Source of the DNA: Thunnus maccoyii
Lineage: Eukaryota; Chordata; Actinopteri; Scombriformes; Scombridae
Assembly (NCBI RefSeq): GCF_910596095.1
Contig: NC_056553.1
Span: 2,891,291 to 2,955,290 of the forward strand
Reading direction: 5' to 3'
Length of the DNA stretch: 64,000 bases
The notes beneath the pieces were generated by a model. That model did no database searches, was not told the DNA's origin, and was given only the letters and a program-made list of their open reading frames with translations. Shown here piece by piece: positions 12,990-22,818 of this stretch (positions within the stretch are counted from its first letter, which is position 1; each line of letters begins with the position of its first letter). The position numbers were made by a program, and so were the translations under genes.

Positions 12990-13270
12990 CCGTGTGTGTG
13001 TGTGTGTGTGTGTGTTTGAGTCTAGGTATTCCTAACATTGTGGGGACATAAATCTTTTTACAGTCACGTTATGGGGACTTGCCTCCCTTATGGGGACAAA
13101 AAACAAGTCCCCTTAATGAAAATAATTAATTTTAGTGTGAAAACTTGGTTTAAAGTTAAGGTTAGTTTAGGGTTACGTTAAGGTTAGGGTAAGTCTCCAG
13201 GAATGTCAATGTAATGTCCTCTGAAGTGATGGAAACACAACTGAGAGCGTGTGTATGTGTGTGTGTGTTC
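12990..13270. repeat. GT-flanked dispersed repeat with GGGGAC motifs
   Basis: GT tracts lie at both ends. The middle has repeated 'tggggac' motifs, including an inverted pair (ggggacaaaaaacaagtcccc), and a GGTTAGGG-rich run near 13,160-13,190. I recall this layout as a common fish repeat; a repeat-library search would confirm it. Confidence 0.45.
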
Positions 13271-14123
13271 TCCGTCGCCATGGCAGCGAGGTGTTGATGA
13301 GTTCCCATGACGGTCGACGGGGAAAGATAAGTGTGTTCCCTGACCTCACTGTCCAGAGGGATATCAAACACACACACATACACACTTATATTATCTCTTG
13401 TGATTTAAAGCTTGAATTGTTTAATTTTGGTTTATTACAATTACACAAATACCATTTTTGTAGTTTCACATCAGCAATAATAACGCTGCTCCCATCAATT
13501 TAATAGCTGAGTCTGATAAGTCAAGAAACATGAGCAGACATGTTAGAAACAAACATTTTATCAATTATCTAAACTACTTTATTTGGAGTTCAAAGTACTT
13601 AAAGTGAGAACCTGACTCACTGTGCAAGAAAACTCTGTGCACACAACTACAGTAAGTACGGTAGGTCAACGCTGAAGCCAAGATGTTTAGAAGTCAGTAA
13701 GTAACGTCAGAAACATCTTATGATGTGACAATGCTAGGATAAAGGTTTGGGTTAAAATAAGTTTGTTTGCTTGTTTGTTAAACATGAATTAACTGATTTT
13801 TTGGCCACTTTGGGGCAACAGAAAAAAGTAGTGAACACTGACATATCATCAGCTTTTAAGCTGATATGTTGAACTTGTTAGCAAACAGTTGTTTATTTCC
13901 ACATCCAGCAGTTACGGAGCAACATTATCATTCATGTGGAGTCGTGTTTCTGTCCACCTGGTGAATGTAAGTCCAATATTCACTCTCTTTTAGCTCTGTT
14001 TTTACTCTCTACCAACTCCTGAGAGAAATATCTGGCTCTTTAGCTGCTAAATGCTCCACTATGTTCACCAGCTAGTCTACAGCTAACTGTGTCTGTTTGC
14101 CGTCTGGTGCTGAGCAGGTAGTG
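13271..14123. other. Unassigned stretch
   Basis: No gene, clear transposon or strong simple repeat is seen here. The open frames present are short and unlike any known protein. Confidence 0.4.
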
Positions 14124-14125
14124 TA

Positions 14126-15217
14126 CAGTGGCTTTTTACAGCTTCTTCTCTGAAAACGACACTATGAGAGCATAGACATCATGCCGAGATCCAAAGAAAT
14201 TCAGGAACAAATGAGAAAGAAAGTAATTGAGATCTATCAGTCTGGAAAAGGTTACAAAGCCATTTCTAAAGCTTTGGGACTCCAGCGAACCACAGTGAGA
14301 GCCATTATCCACAAATGGTGAAAACATGGAACAGTGGTGAACCTTCCCAGGAGTGGCTGGCCGACCAAAATTACCCCAAGAGCGCAGCGACGACTCATCC
14401 AAGACGTCACAAAAGACCCCACAACAATATCCAAAGAACTGCAGGCCTCACTTGCCTCCATTAAGGTCAGTGTTCATGACTCCACCATAAGAAAGAGACT
14501 GCAAAAATACCCTGCATGGCAGAGTTCCAAGATGAAAACCACTGCTGAGCAAAAAGACCATTAAGGCTCATCTCATTTTTACCAGAAAACATCTTCAAGA
14601 CTTTTGGGAAAATACTCTGTGGATTGAAGAGACAAAAGTTGAACTTTTTGGAAGGTGTGTGTCCCATTACATCTGGCATAGAAGTAAAATACCATACTTC
14701 TTACCAACAGTAAAATATGGTGGTGGTGGGTGTGATGGTCTGGGACTGTTTTGCTGCTTCAGGACCTGGAAGACTTGCTGTGATAAATGGAACCATGAAT
14801 TCTGCTGTCAACCAAAAAATCCTGAAGGAGAATGTCCGGCCATCTATTCATTTACCTCAAGCTGAAGCGAACTTGGGTTCTGCAGCAGGACAATGATCCA
14901 AAACACACCAGCAAGTCCACCTCTGAATGGCTGAAGAAAAACAAAATGAAGACTTTGGAGTGGCCTAGTCAAAGTCCTGACCTGAATCCTATTAAGATGC
15001 TGTGGCATGACCTTTTAAAAAAGCGGTTCATGCTCAAAACCCTCCAATGTGGCTGAATTACAACAATTCTGCAAAGATGAGTGGGCCAAAATTCCTCCAC
15101 AGCGCTTTAAAAGACTCATTGCAAGTTGCATCGCAAACGCTTGATTGCAGTTGTTGCTGCTAAGGGTGGCCCAACCAGTTATTAGGTTTAGGGGGCAATC
15201 ACTTTTTCACACCACTG
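14126..15217 (+). mobile_element. Dead Tc1/mariner transposon (transposase pseudogene)
   Basis: The coding remnant starts with ATG at 14,181 and reads as the N-terminal helix-turn-helix part of a fish Tc1-like transposase (beginning MPRSKEIQEQ). It hits an in-frame TGA at 14,319-14,321 directly after the HKW motif. Further frameshifts follow. Another frame recovers the C-terminal catalytic part with [10 protein letters not shown] and SPDLNPI motifs. The position where Tc1 enzymes have the catalytic glutamate (NPIE) reads lysine (codon 14,994-14,996). The right terminus reads, in reverse complement, CAGTGGTGTGAAAAAGTGAT and abuts TA. The left end keeps only about the first eight bases (CAGTGGCT) after TA, and the usual long left inverted repeat is lost. 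The copy cannot make a working enzyme. Confidence 0.9.
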
Positions 15218-15219
15218 TA

Positions 15220-15496
15220 GATATCCATCTAGTCAGGTGTCTTTTATCTGAAAGATACGACAGTAGTGGCTAGCGTTAGCTTATCGAGTCAGTTTCAAAC
15301 GTCTCTAACACTTCTATTAGAAATCTCTTTTGTTAGATTTCTTATAAATCAATATGTGGAGTCCTTAAAAGTTGTAACCAAAAAGTGTGTGCATATTTTG
15401 TATTATGAAGAGTTGTTTGTTGAATCCACTGAACAATTTTAACTTTGATTTATTTTTCATACTTATTTCTTTTACTTTTAATTTGAATAATAATTT

Positions 15497-15538
<42 letters not shown>

Positions 15539-16548
15539 TACTTGTTTACCCCATATAAACGTCATTGATCACAGCCTGCCATGCCTGATCTTTAACTACA
15601 CAGTCACTGTTCTCACAGATGACCCATACAGGATGTGGACAAAATAACAGAATCACCTGCAGTAAGTGTTTTGTTTTTGTTGAACCTGTCAGAGGTGTTT
15701 CCATGTGGTATCTGATGCTGTAGTTTTGTTCTTGTTAGTCATGTGTATCATATCTATCATGTGTCTGTTCCTCTTTGTTAATGCATTTTGTCTGTTTGAG
15801 CCACGTTACACTGATTTTTTACTGTTGCCCCACAACATCAGTGAACTGTTTGTGTCTTTGTCAACAACAACATGACCACTGAGTTGTATAACAGTAAGTT
15901 CTCTGTATTATCTGTCAGTACCATTATTAGTGTGCAAACACAAATACAAGCTGAGTTAAAGGTGTACTCCAGTCATTCAGTATTTCACTATAACAGATTT
16001 ATAATGAACGGTCAAAACTGAAGCAGCAGAGGATGAGATTATTTGGGTCAAGCTCCAAAAAACACTAGAACCTGCCTCCTAAATGCCCAAACCTTTCAAA
16101 CACCTCAAGTTTATAAATCATGAATTTCTGTTAAAAAATGTGCATCTCTCAATGTGCCCAAACCGAGATAACGCTGATTACATCATCAGGGTTCAGAAAC
16201 AAGAGGGGACTGGAGCACACTGATTAATTTGCAGCCTTTAACTGTACAAACAGACCAATGTGTCCACACTACTGTGTCTTCATCAGAGTCAGAGTACATC
16301 ATCAGCGTTGTTTTACCAAACCAAACTTTGAAAAGCTTCCTCTAAAGCCACAGACATCACACAACTGTTTTCACAGTCTGAGTCCTACTTCTCCAGACAA
16401 GTAATCTGAGTTTTTCAATTTCAGAGAAATTCTCTTCTTTCACGTCCATACAAAGTAATGCAAAAAAGAGTAAGCAGTTAAGAAATGTATGATTTGTTTA
16501 GTACTTTATTTTCAGTAAATTCCAGCAGCTCTTGGTCATGCATTCAAA
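15220..16548. other. Unassigned stretch with (AT)n tract
   Basis: An AT dinucleotide tract lies at about 15,499-15,534. A short 'tggacaaaataacagaa' motif near 15,636 resembles one near 57,072 and may come from a dispersed repeat. No gene is recognised. Confidence 0.4.
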
Positions 16549-16589
16549 CAAACACTTCATTGTTGTGAGAAACCAGTGAAGGAGCACAT

Positions 16590-16714
16590 TCAACTCAGTT
16601 CAGTTTTATTTATTTAGCGCCAAATCCTAACAAAAGTTATCTGAGGGCACTTTTCACATAGAGCAGGTCTAGAGCGTACTCTGCTTCTCATTCATACTCT
16701 ACATTCAGACTCCA
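16590..16714. repeat. Dispersed repeat in the 3' flank of msmb copy 1
   Basis: The motif cagttcagttttatttattt followed by agcgccaaatc and 'ggcacttttcacatagagcaggtc' is one I recall as a frequent fish repeat tail. It lies directly downstream of the stop codon and probably serves as 3' UTR. The same segment occurs in unit 2 (about 19,630-19,754). Confidence 0.45.
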
Positions 16715-17563
16715 TCATTTCCCTACTGAAGCATAACTTGGACACGGTACAGAGGGGTCATCCTTCATGTGCACTGTGTATTTACATGCTACTGGGTCAA
16801 ACACTGACACACAGTAATCAGGGAACTGTGCGGGGGTCATAAATCTGCAAATAAACAGCAAACACACAGTTAGCAATAGAATATATAGATACAGAAATCA
16901 TTTTCTTCCCATGTAAACACTGTAATGTTGTGATCTGAGAACTTACGCATCACAACATTCCTCGCAATCACAGTTCTGACATTTACTGTTTCTCCATGAA
17001 GATCCTACAGCATGCCATGTTTTATCAATGTGGTCCTGACAATGGGTCTGGCCTGTGAGTGTAAAGAAAAAAATTTATTATTAAAACATTTTCAGTACAA
17101 TCATAATGTGGCATTTTTGTGTGAATCTTTGATATTGTTCAAATGAAGAAAACTTGTGTGTGTATATACCATAAATGCACAGTGTGTGCATGTGTGTGTG
17201 TGCTTGATTCCTTTTACCTGCCTCCAAGAGCATTCTGATGCAGGCAGCAGTTGACAGTGACGGCAGAGCACAGAGCAGCAAAGCCAGAGCCAAATATTTC
17301 TTCATAGAGAAATGGAAAGAAACATAGTTTTACATTTTCTTCAGCAGGGAAACGCCCTCTTTAAACAGTGTATTATATTTCTGAAACACAGATGAGTCAT
17401 TCTGTAATTACAAATAAAACTGTATGATTATGCAATTATGATCTATTTTTTAAATTTATTTACTCTTCACCATCATAATTTATAAAGTTTATCCTGTCAA
17501 AAAAAGAACCAACAAACAACTGTAACCAGAATTTCTTAAATCAACAGTAATAAAACTTACCAT
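16715..17563 (-). CDS. msmb: Beta-microseminoprotein-like secreted protein, copy 1
   Basis: Four coding exons on the minus strand join in phase: 17,563-17,561 (ATG only), 17,299-17,218, 17,052-16,947 and 16,844-16,715, giving 106 residues. Every intron is GT-AG. A hydrophobic signal peptide (KYLALALLLCALPSLSTA) comes first. The mature part has ten cysteines in the spacing of the MSMB/PSP94 family: one near the N-terminus, THC, then SKC-x2-C-x-C-x2-CC, then YC, AC and a C-terminal PC. Family members are small secreted proteins of mucosal and reproductive secretions; the job of this copy is not known. The initiator ATG is the last codon of exon 1. An intronic ATG just before the exon 2 acceptor is also in frame, so intron retention would still give a signal peptide. 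A TTTAAAAG box 83 bases upstream of the ATG (17,646-17,653) may serve as TATA. The gene lies in a tandem pair with the copy at 19,755. Confidence 0.85.
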
Positions 17564-17645
17564 GGTTGCAGTCAGACTTGTCAGACTTCAAAGTGCTCAG
17601 GTAAAAGGTCAAAAATAATGTATTTTGGTCAATGAAGGACTTTGT

Positions 17646-17653
17646 CTTTTAAA
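17646..17653 (-). promoter_or_regulatory. Possible TATA-like box of msmb copy 1
   Basis: TTTAAAAG read on the minus strand lies 83 bases upstream of the initiator codon. The same motif at the same distance precedes copy 2 (20,533-20,540). The assignment rests on position only. Confidence 0.35.
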
Positions 17654-17699
17654 CAGTGTCAGCAGGGACCTTTGGAATTAAATTAAAATAGGGGGTGTC

Positions 17700-18078
17700 A
17701 ACCTAACCCTAACCCAGAGTTTACTGGAAGAGTTCTCCTCCTGTATTTGTTTTAACTAGTGCAGTGCCCGTTCAAAACATGCCTGCTGGGAACGGGCTGA
17801 TTGATTATTATTTCTCAGGAACCGCATATGTATGTATCAATTGACAAACGTATTGATTAAAATTATAATGAATGAATGAATTAAATAGTTTAAATCCAGA
17901 CAGAAACTTCACCAGTGAGACTCAACTGAAGTTGAACCGCAGAAGCAGTTTACGGCTTCCATCGGTTGATGCTGGTGCCAAATGTGCTCTTATTGGCTAG
18001 TTTTACTGCCTCCGCCTCTGTTTTTTTTTCTCTTGTGCGCGCTTGTTCTTCTCTATCGGACAGTTTAACTGAGGACAA

Positions 18079-18111
<33 letters not shown>

Positions 18112-18324
18112 GATTCATCGTTTTTTAGTTAGATGAACTGCGGTGCCTTCATTTTGTCTTCATTTAAACTCAAAAATCATTGAGGGAGGAGCCCTAATTT
18201 ACAATGACGTCGAGCAAGAAAGATAATCAATAAAACAAACATGTAAATACAATTAATAAATAGAGTAACAACAACAATTAAAAACAGGTACAAGCAGAAG
18301 TTAAAAGGTTTGAGACGGTGGATT
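17700..18324. other. Upstream flank of msmb copy 1 and LINE 3' sequence
   Basis: No gene is seen. The segment carries a (CAGA)n tract near 18,083-18,110 and runs into the 3' end of the reverse-transcriptase relic. It is repeated with few changes in unit 2 (about 20,575-21,190). Confidence 0.5.
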
Positions 18325-19350
18325 TAAAATGACCAATGTTTTGTAGTGTGTTCCAGCTTGATGGTGCAAAGAAGCCAAAAGCAGATCTTCAAGCTCTGTA
18401 TGAACACAAGGGACATGGAGTGTAAGCCATCAGTCATTAGTCCTTGTGTAATGTGGTCCAGTGTACCAAACTAGCATGTAATTAATGTAAGAAGGCAGCT
18501 TTCCAATAAGGTCCTTGTAAATAAACAAATACATGTGCAAATCCCTGAGTGCAGAATGGTAGACAGCATCAAAGGGCTTTAAAGTTGCTGCTAAAGCATG
18601 CCTGTACAAGATGTCACCATAGTCAAAAACTGATAAAAAAAAGTTGCCTCAACAAGGGTTTTTCTATGCAGTGGGACGCAGGATTTATTCCTAAAGAAAA
18701 AGCCAGTATTTTGCCTTAGTTTACTCACCAAATTTGTTACATGATTTTTGAAGGATATATTCTCATCAATCCAAATGCTAAGGTATTTGTATATCATGAC
18801 TCTTTCAATATTGGTGCCACTTTTGGTTGTGATGATGAGGTTATCCGAGGTAATATTTTTGGCTCTAGCGAAAAACATAAGTTTGGTTTTGTCTGCGTTT
18901 AAGACTTAACTTTTAAATCAGCTAAACAGATAAAGAGAGATAAAGAGATACTACAGCAGAGTGTACATTATCTGAAGTGCAATACAAAATAGTATCATCA
19001 GCGTAAAGATGAATATTACATCCAGTTATAGCAGAAACAATATCATTTATATAAAGTGCAAACAGAACAGGACCAAGGAATGAGCCTTGTGGGACACCTT
19101 TTACAATCTGAACAAATTCTGACTTAATAGATCCTATTGCTACACACTGCTTTCTGTCCGTGAGATAACTCTGGAACTTATTAAGTTTTTTAAGAGCAAA
19201 GCATGATCAGCTGTATCAAATGCTTTAGAAAGATCAATACAAAGAGCAGCATAGTGTTTCTTGTTATCCAAAGTTGAAATGATGTCATTTAAAACAAGAA
19301 TGGCAGCAGTAACAGTGCTGTGCTTTTCTCTAAAACCAGACAGACAGAGG
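18325..19350 (-). mobile_element. Non-LTR retrotransposon reverse-transcriptase relic, unit 1
   Basis: Read on the minus strand the segment keeps reverse-transcriptase motifs in order: SGFREKHSTVTAA, IDLSKAFDTADHA (around 19,200-19,240), GVPQGS-LGPVLF-YINDI (around 19,030-19,110), and LYADDT at the active site (18,991-19,008). An intact 95-codon piece follows (18,591-18,878) and then C-terminal sequence. Stops and frameshifts break the frame, for example just after the YADDT region. The layout fits a jockey-superfamily (CR1/L2/Rex1-like) LINE; I cannot fix the clade. The 5' half is missing, as is usual for truncated insertions. Confidence 0.85.
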
Positions 19351-19754
19351 TTCCTTGTTTTATATAGAGATTGTTTTCCTATTTTATTTAATTTTATTTA
19401 TAAAAGAAATTATTTTTAATAGTAATTCTGAATTATATCCGTTTTTCTTGTGTTTCTTTATGGAGCTCTGAAATTTTGAAAAAAAGTCACAAAATATATA
19501 AATCATGGTTGTTGTTACTCAGCAGGTATGCACATTGTTTCAATATATTCTAAATTAATTGTCCTTCCTCCTTGTTGGCGTGTGAGGCCAAACACTTCAT
19601 TGTTGTGAGAAACCAGTGAAGGAGCACATTCAACTCAGTTCAGTTTTATTTATTTAGCGCCAAATCATAACAAAAGTTATCTGAGGGCACTTTTCACATA
19701 GAGCAGGTCTAGTGCGTACTCTGCTTCTCATTCATACTCTACATTCAGACTCCA

Positions 19755-20450
19755 TCATTTCCAGGTGGAGATCTTTTTGTCTTCACAAAATAACATTAAC
19801 ACACAGTCATTACTCTCACCGCGGATGTTCACCCTGCAAATAAACAGTAAACAGTTAAATAGAATATGCAGATACAGAAATCATTTTCTTCCCATGTAAA
19901 CACTGTAATTTTGTGATCTGAGAACTTACGTATCACAACAGTCCTCGCAAACACAGTTCTGACATTTGCTGTTTGTCCATGAAGATCCTACAGCATGCCA
20001 TGTGCTATCAATTTGGTCCTGACAATGGGTCCGGCCTGTGGGTGAAAAAAATTATTTATTATTATTTTTATTATTAAAACATTTTCATTATAATCATAAT
20101 GTGGCATTTTTGTGTGAATCTTTGATATTGTTCAAATGAGGAAAACGTGTGTTTATACCAGGAAAGATCTTTGTTCCGAGGCACAAGGCAGTTGACAGTG
20201 ACGGCAGAGCACAGAGCAGCAAAGCCAGAGCCAAATATTTCTGCATAGAGAAATGGAAAGAAACATAGTTTTACATTTGCTTCAGCAGGGAAACGCCCTC
20301 TTTGAACAGGACACTTTTATTTGTTAGTAAACATCAGATTTTATAACAACTCTTCACCATCATAATTTATAAAGTTTATCCTGTCAAAAAAAGAACCAAC
20401 AAACAACTGTAACCAGAATTTCTTAAATCAACAGTAATAAAACTTACCAT
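19755..20450 (-). CDS. msmb: Beta-microseminoprotein-like secreted protein, copy 2 (diverged)
   Basis: The four coding exons are 20,450-20,448 (ATG only), 20,240-20,159, 20,035-19,930 and 19,833-19,755, with the same phases as copy 1 and 89 residues. Exons 2 and 3 have the same lengths as in copy 1 (82 and 106 nt). The signal peptide is unchanged. The first mature residues differ completely (ALCLGTKIFPG against ACIRMLLEAG), the middle exon differs at eight codons, seven of them changing the residue, and the last exon is 51 nt shorter and hardly alignable. Nine of the ten family cysteines remain; the C-terminal one is gone. Here the exon 2 acceptor is ATGCAG, so the ATG in exon 1 is the only possible start. 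This supports the exon 1 start in both copies. Both copies end on the same TGA. No frameshift or premature stop is present, so the gene may be functional, but decay of the last exon cannot be excluded. Confidence 0.75.
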
Positions 20451-20532
20451 GGTTGCAGTCAGACTTGTCAGACTTCAAAGTGCTCAGGTAAAAGGTCAAA
20501 AATAATGTATTTTGGTCAATGAAGGACTTTGT

Positions 20533-20540
20533 CTTTTAAA
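20533..20540 (-). promoter_or_regulatory. Possible TATA-like box of msmb copy 2
   Basis: TTTAAAAG on the minus strand lies 83 bases upstream of the initiator codon, as in copy 1. Confidence 0.35.
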
Positions 20541-21194
20541 CCGTGTCAGCAGGGACCTTTGGAATTAAATTAAAATAGGAGGGGTCACCCAGAGTTTACT
20601 GAAAGAGGTCTCCACCTGTATTTGTTTTAACTAGTGCAGTGCCCGTTCAAAACATGCCTGCTGGGAACGGGCTGATTGATTATTATTTCTCAGGAACCGC
20701 ATATGTATGTATCAATTGACAAACGTATCGATTAAAATTATAATGAATGAATGAATTAAATAGTTTAAATCCAGACAGAAACTTCACCAGTGAGACTCAA
20801 CTGAAGTTGAACCGCAGAAGCAGTTTACGGCTTCCATCGGTTGATGCTGGTGCCAAATGTGCTCTTATTGGCTAGTTTTACTGCCTCCGCCTCTGTTTTT
20901 TTTTCTCTTGTGTGCGCTTGTTCTTCTCTATCGGACAGTTTAACTGAGGACAAACAAACAGACAGACAGATAGACAGACAGTGATTCATCGTTTTTTAGT
21001 TAGATGAACTGCGGTGCCTTCATTTTGTCTTCATTTAAACTCAAAAATCATTGAGGGAGGAGCCCTAATTTACAATGATGTCGAGCAAGAAAGATAATCA
21101 ATAAAACAAACATGTAAATATAATTAATAAATAGAGTAACAACAACAATTAAAAACAGGTACAAACAGAAGTTAAAAGGTTTGAGACGGTGGAT

Positions 21195-22222
21195 TTAAAA
21201 TGACCAATGTTTTGCAGTGTGTTCCAGCTTGATGGTGCAAAGAAGCCAAAAGCAGATCTTCAAGCTCTGTATGAACACGAGGGACATGTGGAGTGTAAGC
21301 CACCAGTCATTAGTCCTTGTGTAATGTGGTCCAGTGTACCAAACTAGCATGTAATTAATGTAAGAAGGCAGCTTTCCAATAAGGTCCTTGTAAATAAACA
21401 AATACATGTGCAAATCCCTGAGTGCAGAATGGTAGACAGCATCAAAGGGCTTTAAAGTCGCTGCTAAAGCATGCCTGTACAAGATGTCACCATAGTCAAA
21501 AACTGATAAAAAAAAGTTGCCTCAACAAGAGTTTTTCTATGCAGTGGGACGCAGGATTTATTCCTAAAGAAAAAGCCAGTATTTTGCCTTAGTTTACTCA
21601 CCAAATTTGTTACATGATTTTTGAAGGATATATTCTCATCAATCCAAATGCTAAGGTATTTGTATATCATGACTCTTTCAATATTGGTGCCACTTTTGGT
21701 TGTGATGATGAGGTTATCCGAGGTAATATTTTTGGCTCTAGCGAAAAACATAAGTTTGGTTTTGTCTGCGTTTAAGACTTAACTTTTAAATCAGCTAAAC
21801 AGATAAAGAGAGATAAAGAGATACTACAGCAGAGTGTACATTATCTGCAGTGCAATACAAAATAGTATCATCAGCGTAAAGATGAATATTACATCCAGTT
21901 ATAGCAGAAACAATATCATTTATATAAAGTGCAAACAGAACAGGACCAAGGAATGAGCCTTGTGGGACACCTTTTACAATCTGAACAAATTCTGACTTAA
22001 TAGATCCTATTGCTACACACTGCTGTCTGTCCGTGAGATAACTCTGGAACTTATTAAGTTTTTTAAGAGCAAAGCATGATCAGCTGTATCAAATGCTTTA
22101 GAAAGATCAATACAAAGAGCAGCATAGTGTTTCTTGTTATCCAAAGTTGAAATGATGTCATTTAAAACAAGAATGGCAGCAGTAACAGTGCTGTGCTTTT
22201 CTCTAAAACCAGACAGACAGAG
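21195..22222 (-). mobile_element. Non-LTR retrotransposon reverse-transcriptase relic, unit 2
   Basis: This is the duplicate of the relic at 18,325-19,350, with the same motifs and the same breaks. The 95-codon intact piece (21,464-21,751) is identical in protein to that of unit 1. It moved here by the segmental duplication and not by a fresh insertion. Confidence 0.85.
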
Positions 22223-22466
22223 GTTCCTTGTTTTATATAGAGATTGTTTTCCTATTTTATTTAATTTTATTTATAAAAGAAATTGTTTTTAATAGTAATT
22301 CTGAATTATTTCCGTTTTTCTTGTGTTTCTTTATGGAGCTCTGAAAATTTTGAAAAAAGTCACAAAATATAGAAATCATGGTTGTTGTTACTGAGCAGTA
22401 TGCACATTGTTTCAATATATTCTAAATTAATTGTCCTTCCTCCTTGTTGGCGTGTGAGGCCAAACA

Positions 22467-22761
22467 ACAACAGATGACTGCATCAAAAATGTAGTTAGAG
22501 TTAAATCTGATGTGTTGACGAGGCACCTGTCTGCAGCCCGATCAGAGACAGAAGGCCTACTTCTCAAAAAAACCCAAAAAACCCAAAAAGGACAGGAAGA
22601 AAGACAGAAAGAAAGGAGGACTGAGAGAGAGAAAGAGTTGAATGTCAAGCCCTCACTAATTGTTTCTATTTTAGAGAGCGGAGCTGCTTTCAGACTGATT
22701 TAAGGAGAGTCGGTGTAAAAGTGACCTAAAAACAAAGCAGAGAGCCGGCTGACGCTCACTG

Positions 22762-22818
<57 letters not shown>

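Larger units (their letters stand above)
16549..19588. repeat. Tandem duplication, unit 1
   Basis: The unit of 3,040 bp starts at CAAACACTTCATTG, and the same start recurs at 19,589. It contains a microseminoprotein-like gene, its upstream region, and a reverse-transcriptase relic. By eye it is nearly identical to unit 2 over introns, UTRs and relic, with small indels such as the number of CAGA repeats near 18,090 versus 20,965. Confidence 0.9.
19589..22466. repeat. Tandem duplication, unit 2
   Basis: This is the second direct copy, about 2.87 kb. It ends where the shared sequence (tgttggcgtgtgaggc then CAAACA) leaves the duplicated region. CAAACA is present at the left edge, the internal junction and the right edge, so the junction falls in a 6-bp microhomology. 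The shorter length comes largely from the gene's last exon and intron indels. Confidence 0.9.

Noticed and set aside
13155-13195. Interstitial telomeric repeat
   Set aside because: Only a few GGTTAGGG-like motifs occur, inside a dispersed repeat.
18591-18878. Independent 95-residue gene, also at 21,464-21,751
   Set aside because: It is a fragment of a LINE reverse transcriptase and lies within one continuous broken RT relic.
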